Assembly: GCA_027575765.1 (NCBI GenBank)
Contig: JANBPT010000397.1
Location: 1-38,611, forward strand
Source: Tieghemiomyces parasiticus
Taxonomy: Eukaryota > Kickxellomycota > Dimargaritomycetes > Dimargaritales > Dimargaritaceae
Reading direction: 5' to 3'
DNA length: 38,611 bases
Positions 1 to 11,303 of this stretch are shown in pieces; the first letter of the stretch is position 1; the number at the start of each line of letters is the position of its first letter. A program made the position numbers and the translations under genes. Below the pieces are notes generated by a model, which was given only the letters and a program-made list of their open reading frames with translations, was not told where the DNA came from and did no database searches.

Positions 1-1091
1 TCTTTTGTACCATACCTCAAGACATCTTGTCCCCTTTTCTACACCCGTGCGCTCGGGACTCGGCCTGATTATTTCCCACCTTGTCTTTTTTGATCCCATT
101 TGTGTTTTTTTTTTCGATGCGACGCTTGCTTATCCGACAGGAACCCTACAATACCTGGCATTAGACGCCTCGACCCAGACCCTATTTTGATGTTCACTAC
201 GACGTAATCGCGCACTCACTTACAAACCTCCCCGTTTCGTTATTCTATCCACCCCTCTTTCTCACCCTCTCCTCCCACCACACGGACTGTTACTTTCTGC
301 TAGCTAGGGTATGTAGTTGCACTGGTGACTTATCCCCAGTTCTCTGTCGTTTTATTACTGGGTCCCACTCTCGTTTACTTCCGACCCGTTTAGATTCTAT
401 TCCAATGCGTAACATGATTATTTTCCCTTTCCCTTTGGTACCATGCCAGATCAGAACTTGTTATGTTTGGTTGCTGAACCGATCCTCAGCTATATTTACT
501 ACAAGCCACAGCTTGTAATCATATAAAACGCCGCTAGTCCCGTTGGTTGAGTTCATTGGTTGACGATTGAAAGGTCGCAACCGTGTAGCCCGGATGGTAG
601 GTATTGTAGGTCCGAGCTGTAGCATGCCATTCGAGAATGTGTTGGGCAGTGGCAAGGTATTCTATCATTTGATATCAACGCCTACAACGGGGTCGGTTTT
701 GGGGCCCTACTTTCCGCAAGGGAGTCGCAGTGGCCGATAGAATCAGCTCGCTGGGGCTGCGCCGTACCATGGCGCCATATCAGGACACCTCGTTTTTAGC
801 CAAGAAAGTCGCGGACCTTATTATTACCGCTACCAACCCTTGCTCCTGACCTGGCCGAAGTAGACAGGGCGCCACCTATTTCGAAGTCCACCACCGGACG
901 CAAGAGGTAGAGGGGAGCGTCTGCCCGCCTGTCGAGTTCATTCTAGCCCCGGTGTTTATCAGGTTCGGTATAGTATAACTCCCCTTATGACATTGGCCAC
1001 TAGTTTCTTGTTGTGAGGGAGGAGTGAGGCTAAAGCCGGAGCCATGGCCGGAAAAAAAAGGCGAAGAAACAGAAACAAGCTACCCATCGGG
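1..1091. other. left-edge gap, no gene recognised
   Basis: I recognise no conserved coding sequence here. The first 400 bases are T/C-rich on the + strand, with a run of T at about 107-115. The segment after 1000 is the 3' side of the cyclotransferase gene on the minus strand. A short open frame ends at 190 and could be the last exon of a gene starting left of the window, but nothing conserved supports that. Confidence 0.4.
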
Positions 1092-2141
1092 TCAAACCAA
1101 TCGTGGGGACATGGCGCGGCTGGACGGTTTTGGGGCGGGGTGGGCCCGGAGGTAGGAGGCGACAAAGATACGCATGAGAACGGCCATGTCGTGGATGACC
1201 AGCATGTCTAGGGCGTCAGCATTATCGCTGGGCTTGTGCCACACGGCCGGAAACGGGTGCGGAATGAGGTGTAGCACAGGTACGTTGCGCTGGATGAAGG
1301 GCACATGATCGTCGAGGATGGAGCCACGGAACTTGGTTTTGGTGTTGAAGAAGGACCGGTGCGTACTCACCAGGAAGAGTCGGTTGAGACGCTGCTCTAA
1401 GCCAGCCAGGGCCTGGAAATACCCCGAGGTGTTGTCAAAGTAGTCCTGGAAGCTCGGATTGGGGGCACCAATCAAGTCCAGCAGAACCATGAGGTCCATA
1501 CGCTGCAGGGGCGGCCGGGTCAATGTGGTGTTACCCGCCCTGCCAAACAATGGGGGTTGCTCCCAGTACGCGGCCAGGTGCTTAGACCCCCAGATGAAGT
1601 CGGCGTACCCACCGTCCCGGAAGGATTCCTCGCCGTCGAAGAAGACCAGTTGTACGGTGAGGTACGGATCCGGGTACTGGTCGAGAAAGGTATCCAAGGA
1701 GAAAGCCAGATCAAAGAGTAGGGCGCAGGGCACGGCCGAGTCGGTGGCCCCGATGAACACGTCGTTATCAAACAGTTTGGAGTCAAAGTGGGCCGCCAAC
1801 ACTAAGCGTACGGGGGCCTGCGGGTGCTTGGTCACGATAATGTTGGTGAAGTCGATGGTGCCAATGGGAGTGTCTTGGGTGAAGCTGTCAGTCTCAACGA
1901 ACCAGCCCAGCTCCCGGGCCTTGTCGAGGATAAAGCGCTGGACCTGGCGGTTGCCCTCCGTCCCCGGGACCCGCTCGATGAGGAACGGGGCCAAAAATTC
2001 ACCCTCGGGTTCGAGTCGCTCGGGCTGGGACAGGAGGGCCAGGTCCACGATCTCCTGGTCGCTGAGCACGTTGATGAGGTCGGTGGCGACCACCAAGGCC
2101 ACCAGGGCGACAGCCGCCCAAAGGTACCGGAGGGCGTGCAT
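1092..2141 (-). CDS. glutaminyl-peptide cyclotransferase (M28-type zinc enzyme)
   Basis: Single exon, 349 aa. Family role: converts N-terminal Gln (or Glu) of peptides to pyroglutamate using one Zn ion, in the secretory pathway. A hydrophobic stretch at residues 8-20 looks like a signal peptide or signal anchor. The M28-like core spans about residues 40-332. Zn ligands expected for the family are visible: Asp134 in GATDSAVP, Glu171/172 in FFDGEES, and His302 in PAVWHKPSDN. The substrate-pocket block DLIGAPNP (222-229) and the DDH at 277-279 are also present. I chose the ATG at 2141; the frame stays open upstream but has no ATG there. Length is close to animal QPCT (about 360 aa). The gene is divergent from the cyclin gene with 571 bases between the start codons. 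Identification is firm; the natural substrates are not visible. Confidence 0.9.
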   Translation of the reverse strand: MHALRYLWAAVALVALVVATDLINVLSDQEIVDLALLSQPERLEPEGEFLAPFLIERVPGTEGNRQVQRFILDKARELGWFVETDSFTQDTPIGTIDFTNIIVTKHPQAPVRLVLAAHFDSKLFDNDVFIGATDSAVPCALLFDLAFSLDTFLDQYPDPYLTVQLVFFDGEESFRDGGYADFIWGSKHLAAYWEQPPLFGRAGNTTLTRPPLQRMDLMVLLDLIGAPNPSFQDYFDNTSGYFQALAGLEQRLNRLFLVSTHRSFFNTKTKFRGSILDDHVPFIQRNVPVLHLIPHPFPAVWHKPSDNADALDMLVIHDMAVLMRIFVASYLRAHPAPKPSSRAMSPRLV

Positions 2142-2712
2142 CGGTGAAGGACCGATGGTAGAAGGTGGAAGGAAATGGGTAGGAGACGGTGGGCGACCAG
2201 CGGACAACCGGGCATGGGAGGAGCGGGTGGTGGCGATGCGTCGAGATGGCGGAGATGCGTAGTAGAACCGGGAGGCTGGCAGGGATGACGAGGCTGGGAC
2301 AGCGCCAGTCCCAAAAGAGACTAGGATGCAAGGCGACGGAGGGTGCCAAACGACAGGGGGGGTGGTGGCGGGCTACTCCGCTGGGCACTGCCGAGGAATG
2401 CTGAACCATCTCCCCCTTTAGATTCTGGTACTAACCCTAGTGCACCACCTTGTCTGGTTGCGTCGCCGGAGATGGGCAGGCGATGCGCTCAAGGCATAGC
2501 CACGGGGGGGGGGGGGGTCCGATGTGCCTCGGCTGCCGATTTGCCCTCCCCCTTTTTACGCATTCGCCTGTTCCTGCATTTGTTCACCGTTCGCTGGGCC
2601 GTTGCATTTATTCCTCGTTCCTTCTTCCTCATTTCCACCATTCCGGCCTGCCATTTAAAATCCTGCCAGTGTCTCACTTCTCCCGCATTACCTCGTCTGG
2701 GTCCTTACCACC
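2142..2712. promoter_or_regulatory. divergent intergenic region between cyclotransferase and cyclin genes
   Basis: 571 bases separate two start codons facing away from each other, so both promoters must lie here. It contains a run of 14 G (2504-2517). The 200 bases before the cyclin start are T/C-rich on the + strand, a common look of fungal core promoters and leaders. I see no clear TATA box. Confidence 0.45.
2504..2517. repeat. G14 homopolymer
   Basis: Fourteen consecutive G on the + strand, in the divergent promoter region. Length may be unstable or subject to sequencing error. Confidence 0.9.
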
Positions 2713-3927
2713 ATGCAGGCCGGTGCTGGCCAGTGGTATTTCAAGAAGGAGGACTTTGCCGTCACGCCCAGCTCCGCGGACGGCATTTCGCCCCAGGTAG
2801 AAGTCTTGAATCGTGCCAAGGCATGTCGCTTCATCTACAACGTCGGGCTGGCCCTGCGATTCTCCTACACCACCATCGCCACCGCGTGTGTCCTGTTCCA
2901 CCGTTTCTACATGCGCAATTCGATGCAGGAACACCACTATTACGTGATGGCCGGTACCTGCATCTACGTGGCGTCGAAGGCAGAGGAGCAGCAACGCAAA
3001 ATGCGTGACGTGGTCCTGGCGTGCGCCCGCAAAGCCGCTAAAAAGGATTCGCTGCAGCTAGCCGAGGACTCCAAAGAGTTTCTACGGTGGCGCGATCACC
3101 TCATTTACAAAGAGGAGATCCTGCTCGAGGCTGTGTGCTTCGAATTGACCATTCAGCACCCGTACAAGTACCTTATCCAGCTGCTAGACTACGTCCAAGG
3201 TAAGGGTCCAGAAAGGAGACCGCGTGTGGCCTCATACGTACACAGTGTGCAGTTGTGCCCAGTAAACTTAAGTAACCCGAACCTCGGCCCTTTCTCACAT
3301 GATTATCCTACTAGCCTCCAAAATGGTCAAGCAGTATGCCTGGGCGTTCGTCAATGACAGGTAAGGGTCAATTCAATGGGTGGTTGGTGTGCCAATCCTT
3401 CGGGCGGCACTGGTGAATTTACTTGCTTCAGTCCTCTCTCTCGCCCCCCCCCCACACACACGGTCCACCCTGGGCTTATACCCGTCCTTCCCCTTTCAAT
3501 CTCCCTGCACACCCCACTATGATGCCACCGTCTCGCCCAGCTTCAAATCTTACTCCTGCCTTCTCTACCAGCCTCATGTTATCGCCGCCGCCGCCCTGTA
3601 CCTGGCAGCCAAGGTATGCCAGGAGGACTTGGTCGGGCCGAATAACCAGAAGCGGTGGTGGGAGCATCTCAAGCTGCAACTCTCCGAAGTGGAAGGTAGG
3701 TGCATTTCATGGGTTTCGTGACGTGCGTGTACTCACTGCGCGGACCGCAGCGATAACCACGGCGCCGTTGGCACCCTCGCGTAGCCAGGCCCGGGGTGGC
3801 ATATCAAGCCCACCTCTGCCGCTAAACTCGTTGTCTCTTGTTTTGATTTTTTCATCCACTCTGTCGGCTGGTAATCATCTTTATAGACTGCGCTGACAGC
3901 GTGCTCAAGGTTCACGAAATCGTGTAG
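2713..3927 (+). CDS. cyclin, K/T/Pch1-like (partner of a transcription-elongation CDK)
   Basis: Exons 2713-3199, 3315-3360, 3541-3695, 3887-3927; 242 aa. Family role: cyclin partner of CDK9/CDK12-type kinases that phosphorylate the RNA polymerase II C-terminal domain. The first cyclin fold (about residues 30-155) contains HRFYMRNS and the helix signature YVASKAEE. The second fold starts with AWAFVND and runs through IAAAALYLAAKV and RRWWEHL-like KRWWEHLK to the end. Every intron has GT-AG ends, and phases 1, 2 and 1 join to conserved sequence. The protein stops a few residues after the second fold, so it is a minimal two-fold cyclin without the tail of metazoan cyclins K and T. Cyclin C and L are less likely because of the WYFKKEDF start and the RWWE block. 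It converges on the kinase gene. Confidence 0.85.
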
Positions 3928-4649
3928 CCCATCCAACCAGAGGTCACCGGCCCTCGGCTTATTTCGTTCGTAGAACGGGACTGGCCACCCAGCCGTATCC
4001 GTACTGCATCGCCTACGCCTCCGGTTCCTTTTGTCTACCGGCTCCGTCTCATCCGACTCACGAGGCAGCTTCCTGCTGCTGAGTTTTGAGCCCTAAGCCG
4101 CCCGTGGAGACCCGGGCACCCTGTATTCTACTCTTACCTGTCCACCGGGGACTACTCACACGTGCTCCCCGAGATGTCGTTTTCGGTCGGTTGGCGACTC
4201 GGGATTATGGTGGCCATGACGGTCATATAAAACATGCCCCGGCCCGTCCATTGTATACTCGGAGCTGTTATCGACTCGAGAAGCATTGGTTCGAGTCGCT
4301 GTTTATCAGATTATAAAATACAAATGACAGGCGGTGCAACAAGTAAAATATAGTCAGTCGCTCGGTTGCGAAGGAGCGATTCTCAATTACGGCACACTCC
4401 TGGGCTCCAGGAGGTCGAGTAGCTGGACGGTGTCAATGTAGGTTCGCCTGGCCTGGACACAGGCCGCCGCCAATAAAGGGAGGCTGGAATGCGCTGCCGG
4501 TGGAGACCACGTGGATCGTGGCACCGATCGACCAGCCCAGGCCGCGAGGAGAGCCGTTTGTAACCTCTGTGTTCCCTACGGACTCGGCCGAGGCAACTGG
4601 CACGGCCGCAGGGGTAGTTAAGGAAGAAGTGGGAGAGCCACATACCCGG
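3928..4649. other. convergent 3' gap between cyclin and kinase genes
   Basis: Both flanking genes end here, so it should hold two 3' UTRs. No conserved coding block was found. AT-rich spots (4223-4230 and 4311-4320) could serve as poly(A) signals for the cyclin. A minus-strand open stretch at 4433-4687 could in principle be an extra last exon of the kinase, but it has no motif I recognise. Confidence 0.4.
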
Positions 4650-7505
4650 TCACCGTGGCAGCTTATCAAACTCCACCTGGACAGCATTGATCCAGTCCTG
4701 GAGCTCTAGCACGGCGTGGGAAAGCTTATGTCGTAGCCATGCCGGATCATTCAGGTTGGCAAAGTCGTCGCTGTCACGCGTGAGGAAGGCCGCTGGGTTC
4801 TGGACAGGTGCCGAAAAGGGTAGTGGCGGGGAGGGCGGCGGGATGTTAATGTCCATCGGCCGTCGCTGGCCATGGCGGGATCGGCCGGGTGCTTTGAGTA
4901 CATTGTGTAGGTGGGCGTCGAGATGGTCATGCGGGCCGAACTTGTGGGAAATGGCCAGGCTAGGGTACGTCGCCCCTTCGGTGGGCCCCGTGCCGGGTAG
5001 CCGGCCCCTCCCGGGCACGGATGGTGTCCGCGGGCTAAGGGAGGAACCGGGTCCGTCCCGGAAACCCGAGGTCAACGGCGAAGCCGAGGCGGGACCCAAT
5101 GGGAACAACGGTCGGTGGAAGGTCGACGGCGACGGCGGTAGCAGCGCCGGGTACTGCAAATGATGGACCGCGTCAGGCGGCCGCAGAATGGTTTCCAGGG
5201 ACCGTGACCGCCGTAGAGCCCCCCGATTCCGGGCGTTATCCCCCCCTTCGCCTCGTCCAGCGACCAACGTCGGCAGGTCGGGGGCCGAATCCGGTGCACC
5301 GGTCCCCTCCGAACCTGCCGAGACGGGGGGTGGGGTGGCTGGCCGGTGGTCGCCGCGCACCGGTGAGTAGGCGTAGTCGGAGCTGGCGGCACGGGCCGGG
5401 CCCGGGAGAAGCACCTTGATGTCGGGTTGACGCGGTCGGGCCGGCTGGCTGCCCGCCAAAGTGGTTGGCAGGCGGAGAGACCACAGGCCTCGCTTGGACT
5501 GGTGGAACGACCGGACCCGGCGGAGCGGGGCCGTGAGGAGAGCGCGCGTGAGGTGATGGTGGTGGTGGTGGTGATTTCCCTGGTGGGAGCTGGATCGAAC
5601 GGCGGGGGAATCTAGACTGCTGTGGGGCTCCCCTTCAGCCGAGGCTAAATCAATTTGCCCGGGAGACTCCCCAGCGTTCGCCGGTGGGGGTATCGACAGC
5701 AACTGCGCGTCATCAGCCAAGTCGGTTGGCGGCTGGGGCGGCTGGGACGGGGCTGGGGGGATGGGGCGCCAGCGTGCCAGGTCGGCCAACGATGAATTAG
5801 ACGGGTCGTTGCGTAACCGGGGACCGTCGGTCGGAGGCCCAGGGAGGACATTTCCCGGCCGGAACGAGGTGGACGGGGCACGGTGGCGAACCTCGTGTGG
5901 TGCCGGTGGTGCCTGGAGCTGAAACGGGGCCAGGGTCAGGGGTTCCATGGCCAGCGGTATCTCCACCCCACCGGTACTGCTTGGGTGGGGTGCGCAGACG
6001 GCGGCGGGTGTGTAGTGGGCGGGATCGGGGTCGGGCGTGGCCGACCGCGGGTCAACGAATAGTTCGCGCACAAACTCGGGGGCCTGTTGTGAGGCAAACT
6101 GGCCTGGTGGCGGAGGCGCCGGCGGTTCGCCGGCCGCACCTGAGTGCTCGGAGTCGTCCGTGGTAGATGTGTGGCTGAAGTCCCAGGGCTCGTCACCCGG
6201 GGTCGAGGTCGTCACGGTGGGCGGATGGGAGGCCCGCCCCTGGTCAGGGTCGCTCTCGGGGGGTACACAGTTCTTCACCCGCCACTGCCGGTGCCGCTCG
6301 ATCAGTATGGACAGGTTTTGGCGTTTATAGTGCTTGATGAAACGGGTACGCAATAGCTCGTCGACAATGGGCCGCTCTGCTGGGTTGATGTGCAAGCACA
6401 GGGTGACAAAATCGCGCACGGCGGCCGAAAAGGTGGGACCTAGCGGCGGAGGTGGGGCCTTTTGGATGCGGGCCAGGGCCTTCTTGAGGTCCAGCTTGGC
6501 GTAAGGCGGGTTGCCCGTCAGCATCTCGTATACGGTGATGCCGAGGGACCACACGTCGACCTTATAGTCATAATTGGAACTCTGGTCCACGACTTCAGGA
6601 GCCATCCAGTAGGGCGTGCCGGCAAACGAATATCGCCGCATGTGCGACGACGTCACGGGCCGTGCGACGCCAAAGTCGCACAGCTGGACCTGGCCCTTGG
6701 CTGTCAAGAGCACGTTGGCGGCTAAGGAAGGGGCAGGGATGAGGTGTACGATGCAGCTGTGAGTTGACCATGAGGGTAGAGGCAGGGTATCCAGTGGCAT
6801 GGACCGATGGGCAGTCTGCTGCACCACGTACCTTTGATGTCGCGGTGGATGATGTTGCTTCGGTGTAGGTAGCTTAGGGCAGCCAAAATGTCATGAGTGA
6901 TGGTGGCTGTATATATCTCCTCGATAGGCCCAGGCTCCATCTGGCCATGGCGGGGGAGGGGTTGTTGGAACGCGGAAGGGAATAATTGGAGGCAGGAGTG
7001 GAGGTGAGCTGATGGGGGTAACGGGCGGGGGGGGCGGAGTCCGCCTTTGGAGAATAAGGCCCTGAGGCAAGGCGGAAATGGCTTACCAAGGTACGTAGAT
7101 TGCCCCCGGCGGCGTAGTCCATGATGATCCAGATTCGGGTGCCGTGGAGCAGACTGCCATAGTACCGGGTAATGTAGGGGTGGCTAAGTTGCGACAGGGT
7201 CGAGATTTCGCGCTGGATATCGCGGACTTCGTCTTCATTGGTATCCAGGTTTAAGATTTTAATGGCTATGACGCGACCCTTGAGCAAGTCGAACCTGGAT
7301 GGGAAGCGTAAAGGTGGTGGCCAGTGGTGGAGGGAGGGTATAGTGAGTCGGATACAAGCTTTTGCCAACCAGGGTCCCTCCAGCCGTGGAGTGGTGGACG
7401 CCCGCATTTTTCGATAGTGTATGTAGCCATGGTAGCCTACCCTTTGTAGACAGAGCCGTACGCGCCCTTGCCCAGAAATACGTCGCGGCGATAGCGTTCG
7501 GCCAT
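4650..7505 (-). CDS. KIC1: Ste20-group serine/threonine kinase, Kic1/Nak1 class
   Basis: Exons in transcript order 7505-7441, 7294-7087, 6940-6832, 6721-4650; 817 aa. Family role: germinal-centre kinase of the RAM/MOR morphogenesis network, acting on NDR kinase signalling, polarity and cell separation. The kinase domain spans residues 6-258: Gly loop GKGAYGSVYKG (12-22), Lys34 in VIAIK, HRD 123-125, DFG 143-145, and the Ste20 signature GTPYWMAPE at 162-170. The segment ILNLDTNEDEVRDIQ is typical of Kic1/Nak1 rather than PAK kinases. Residues 270-800 are Pro/Ser-rich and look disordered, with seven consecutive His (511-517). The last 30 residues may form a helix (WLRHKLSHAVLELQDW). Intron phases 2, 0 and 1 join exactly through GSVYKG, LRTL and DIKAAN. 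The far C-terminus could differ if an unseen last intron exists. The start is divergent from CDC43. Confidence 0.88.
5553..5573 (-). repeat. seven-codon His repeat in the kinase tail
   Basis: Seven consecutive His codons (six CAC and one CAT on the minus strand) encode residues 511-517 of the kinase. They lie inside the low-complexity Pro/Ser-rich region. Confidence 0.9.
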
Positions 7506-7901
7506 GGCGAGGAGCGGATGGGATGGGCAACGCCAGGGGAAACCGCAGGGATGGGGTTGGAATAAAATGGAGAAGTAAGAGGTACTGAAGGGATCCCGGT
7601 GGGAAGCAGTGGCCCCAGATATACCCCACTCCCCCACTCCACGCCCGATTCCGTTCAAGTATAGCGGCCAGCCAAGGCGATGGTCCTGGGTAGCTCGGAT
7701 GGGCCATTCGAGGGGTGCCAGTCGCATTCCAACGCCGCTGCAGGTTCGAGCTCATCCTTGGCTTCAATAGCGTTGACCTCCCTTGTCCCTCGGCGTCACA
7801 TTTCGCCAACCTCCGAATCTCCGTCACCCTCTCCCGTCGTCCATTTTCCGACCTGGCTAGCCCTGGGCACCCATTACCTCAGCCAGCTCCGCCCGATCGT
7901 C
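7506..7901. promoter_or_regulatory. short bidirectional promoter, kinase / CDC43
   Basis: Only 396 bases lie between the start codons of the Ste20-group kinase (-) and the geranylgeranyltransferase beta subunit (+), so both core promoters must share this segment. The right half is T/C-rich toward CDC43 and the left half is G/A-rich, that is T/C-rich for the minus-strand gene. No specific operator was recognised. Confidence 0.55.
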
Positions 7902-10241
7902 ATGCAGTCCGCCCCCACCAATGAATTCCTAACGCGAAAGCATGTGGCGTACTTTCAGCGCTGCCTGAGCCTACTGCCGCACTCCTACCAATGCCTCGAC
8001 TCAACCCGGTAAGTTACGGGAGGTCTCCGCCATTAGACGCCTGGCAGGTATGCCGATTGGTTACCCGTTATAAATAACACACACTAAAGACGCTGGGCCC
8101 AACCCAACTGCCATTTCCATGGCCATTTCCAACTCGTCCGCCATGTTTTCCCAGGCTGACCCTCGGCATGTTTTGCTTTTCCGGCCTGGATCTACTAGGT
8201 ACGCTTACGACGGTCTTATCGCAAGACGAGCGTCGCGGCTACATTGACTGGATCTACGCCCAGCAGGTCACCGCCGCCGGTAAGTGTCACCTTCCCCCCT
8301 TCCACAGCGGCCACAAAGATCCGCTCGCCACCAACCCTGACTCGATTCCTACTGCGTGCTTACCCTGCGCCGCTGCGAATCACCCTCCTTCATACCTTAG
8401 TGACGGACGTTCCCGGCAGCCACGGGTTTTGCGGGGGCCCGTTCAGCGGCCCCATGACGTCCGAGGACAAGGTAATTTTTTATTTCTTTCGGTAGAATGG
8501 CGAACGATAGACCGAGCCAGCTTGCCATCACCGATGGTATGTTCTTAACTACTGGAACGATTTGTGGGACCACCATTGGTCTGGTAGCAGCCAATTTCAC
8601 AGTACCCTTAGGGGCTACCCATTGAACTCTGACCCAGCGAGGAAGCGCCATCCAACCTTACGCACCATTCCACTGCCTAACAGGCTCGTAATCACTATAC
8701 AGTGGCCAACCTGGCGGCCACCTATTCGGCGCTGGTCAGCCTCGTGGTCCTAGGTGACGATTTAGCCCGTGTAGACCGTCACGAGATCGTCACCTCCCTC
8801 CGGCACCTCCAACAACCTAACGGCGGGTAAGGCATATGTATAGGGCCGTATCGTACGGAAGCACCCGTGCCCGGGAAGTCGGCCACCTCAGGATGGCAGA
8901 ACATGGTTGGGGGGTTGCCGTTCCCGCCCGATCTCAGTGGCTGCCCTGCCGAGCGTAATAGCCTTTACTGACGTTTTGCTTTACCCACCGGATTTCCAGG
9001 TTCACACCGCACCCCTACTCGATTGAATGCGACCTGCGTTTCGTGTACTGCGCCTGTGCGATCTGCCACCTACTTGATGACTGGTCCGGCGTGGACAAGG
9101 CGAAGGCTGTCGGTTTTATCCGTGCCTGCCAGGTAAGTCCCCCTCCGCTATGACTCAGTGTCACCTCGCGTGCCTTGTGGTAGACACGCCGCCCGCCTCC
9201 GTCGCTGTAGTCTAGCGTATAGTAATACTTCCCCCGCTACTCTCGACCCCAATCATATATCACTGGACACCACCGGCCTCCCAATCTCTGCTACAGCAAT
9301 ACGATGGCGGGTTCGCCACGGCCCCTGGTAACGAATCGCACGGTAAGATTGGCTGGCTGGATGCCACAGCGCAGGAAGGCCTTTAGCCGGGCCCGGCTAG
9401 GCCCGAGCGACGTTGAGTAGTATAACCTGCTTAACCTTCGCTTCCCAGCTTCGCTACCTTTATCCCCCCCTCGTAACTGCCACGACTTTCCCTAGGTGGA
9501 GTTCTCGTCAGCGCCGTTGCTAGTCTCAAACTCATGGGCCATTTGGACGACGATACCGCCTTTGACCGCTCGGCAGCGGTCGCATGGGGTCTCCGGCAAC
9601 AGGACCGGGGCTTCCACGGGCGGGTCAATAAGGAGGACGACACCTGCTACTCGTACTGGATTGGCGCGGGTCTAAAGGTAGGTTTCCCCAACTCCCGTCT
9701 AGCGGTTTTGAATCTCCTACCCTGGTACATCCCAGCGCACAGACGATGCTGACGACTAGCCACCTCCCCCCTCGGAGATCCGTTTTGCTCGCCAGGGGCC
9801 CCAAACTAACTTTTCCAATCCCACCGACCTTCCCCCTACTTTGGCTGCAGGTCATGGGCGCTTACGATCTTGTCAACCTTGAGCGGCAACGGGCGTTCCT
9901 GTTGGCTACCCAGCGGCACATTGGAGGCTTTGGCAAAGCGCCATCGGACTATCCAGGTAAGCGCCCGATGGCCGCCCACCACCCTCGCCTCCCCTCCCCC
10001 TGCTTTCCGTGCGAGCACACACGAAGCCAGTGTTATAGGCCACCAATTAACTCACATTTCTCCGATACACCTTCCACTACCGCCAGATACCCTGCATTCG
10101 TACATGGGTCTGACCGCGTTCAGCATGATGGGTGAGCCTGGTCTTAAGGAGCTGATACCCGAATTGAACATTTCTATGGACGCGTACCAGGCCTTCCGAG
10201 CCCGACAGAGTTCTGCATTGTGTCGCTCGTCCCCGATATAG
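7902..10241 (+). CDS. CDC43: protein geranylgeranyltransferase type I, beta subunit
   Basis: Exons 7902-8008, 8155-8279, 8401-8471, 8684-8826, 9000-9132, 9297-9342, 9496-9677, 9851-9956, 10087-10241; 355 aa. Family role: with the shared alpha subunit (RAM2) it attaches geranylgeranyl to CaaX proteins such as Rho/Cdc42. The alpha-alpha barrel repeats are visible: SHGFCGGPF, DLRFVYCAC, YDGGFA, GFHGR and GGFGK. Zn ligands fit Asp257 and Cys259 (DDTCYSYW) and His308 (DTLHSYMG). The N-terminus HVAYFQRCLSLLPHSY and FSGLDLL match PGGT1B/Cdc43 rather than the farnesyl or Rab enzymes. All eight introns are GT-AG with phases that keep the family sequence intact. The exact acceptors of exons 3 and 4 rest on phase more than on conservation. 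It shares its promoter region with the polarity kinase and converges on the nucleotidase gene. Confidence 0.9.
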
Positions 10242-11303
10242 TTGCACCCTCCAAGCCTTCACCAGTGTACGTGGACAGCTTATCCGGCATGCTACCAACA
10301 GACTACTCGCAACATGGTGGCAGAGATTTTTGCAACTTGAGTTTTCGAATGGATGATGGAGACCGCGACAATAACGATACTCTGAGGGTTCATGGCAGGT
10401 CCGAGTCGTCGTTGCTCTGTCTCTACTTGCACATTGAAGAAGTAAACCACTGAGTATAATCCTTCACGATACCTCTAGTGTGTGGGCCACTGATTCTATA
10501 TTACACCGGCATTGTATGCCAGGTACTGATCGTTGTAGTGACGGATATTAAGTATAATCAATATAAGGAACGTACGAGCAACTATTGGCCAATGGGAGGT
10601 TGTTTAGCACTGTGCTGTCCAAGTCAGTCCTGAGTAGCACCCTGCATGTCTACTCTCGACCGGCAGGGCGGCAAACTGAGGGACGGAACCCTGCAAGCCA
10701 CCGCGACGCCATACAGGAACAAGCGCCACTGCCTTAGTACCAACGATTAACCATAGCAAACGTATCGAGAACCCTTTATGACCAACAACCAAGACCTAAT
10801 CGAAACCTGACCCTCCACACGCTTCTCGGCTATACAAGCCTACAAACCTAACGGCCAATGTCTTTAGCGCACCTTTTATCTATCTTACACGTATCGCAAA
10901 AAACAACCCCTCGGGGTCTCGCCTACCACACTTGTGCTTGATAAGTGTAAAATATTCATTGCGGATAGGAACGCCACAATGACCACCCCAGTATGGAATA
11001 CCCCAGGAGGGTTCATCCCGAAGGGAAGCATATAGGGTGAACCCTTTCCGAACGATCTGCGGGCCGACGATAAGTAAACCATCGAGGCAAGAGCCACAGC
11101 CTTCTATTCAACACAAAACTGACGCATTACTGTACTCCCTTGTCTCCCCCCAGGCACAGTAAAAGCATTGCCTACTATCGGCCATATCACCGGGTAGCTT
11201 AGCTGGCCAATTGCCATGCTATTTGTCTTCAGAAAGCTATCACCGGCCTAGCAGACACGAAATTACTGTTCTCTCATTCCGGCCGCGCTCCAAGCTCTTC
11301 TCA
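10242..11303. other. convergent 3' gap, nothing recognised
   Basis: About 1.06 kb between the stops of CDC43 (+) and the nucleotidase (-). Base composition is more AT-rich than the flanking genes. I found no conserved coding block, tRNA or repeat, and both 3' UTRs should lie here. Confidence 0.4.

Noticed and set aside
5..190. Open frame at the left edge, possibly a last exon (141-190) of a gene to the left
   Set aside because: There is an AG at 139-140 and an in-frame stop, but 16 residues without a known motif cannot support a call.
2142..2207. N-terminal extension of the cyclotransferase
   Set aside because: The extended frame begins with TTG, not ATG, and lies in the leader; the ATG at 2141 gives a normal signal sequence.
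1459..2262. 267-codon open frame on the + strand
   Set aside because: It is antisense to the conserved cyclotransferase and has no motif; an open frame is expected opposite GC-rich coding sequence.
4433..4687. Extra C-terminal exon of the kinase or a small gene
   Set aside because: No motif, and the kinase frame has its own stop at 4650; kept only as a caveat.
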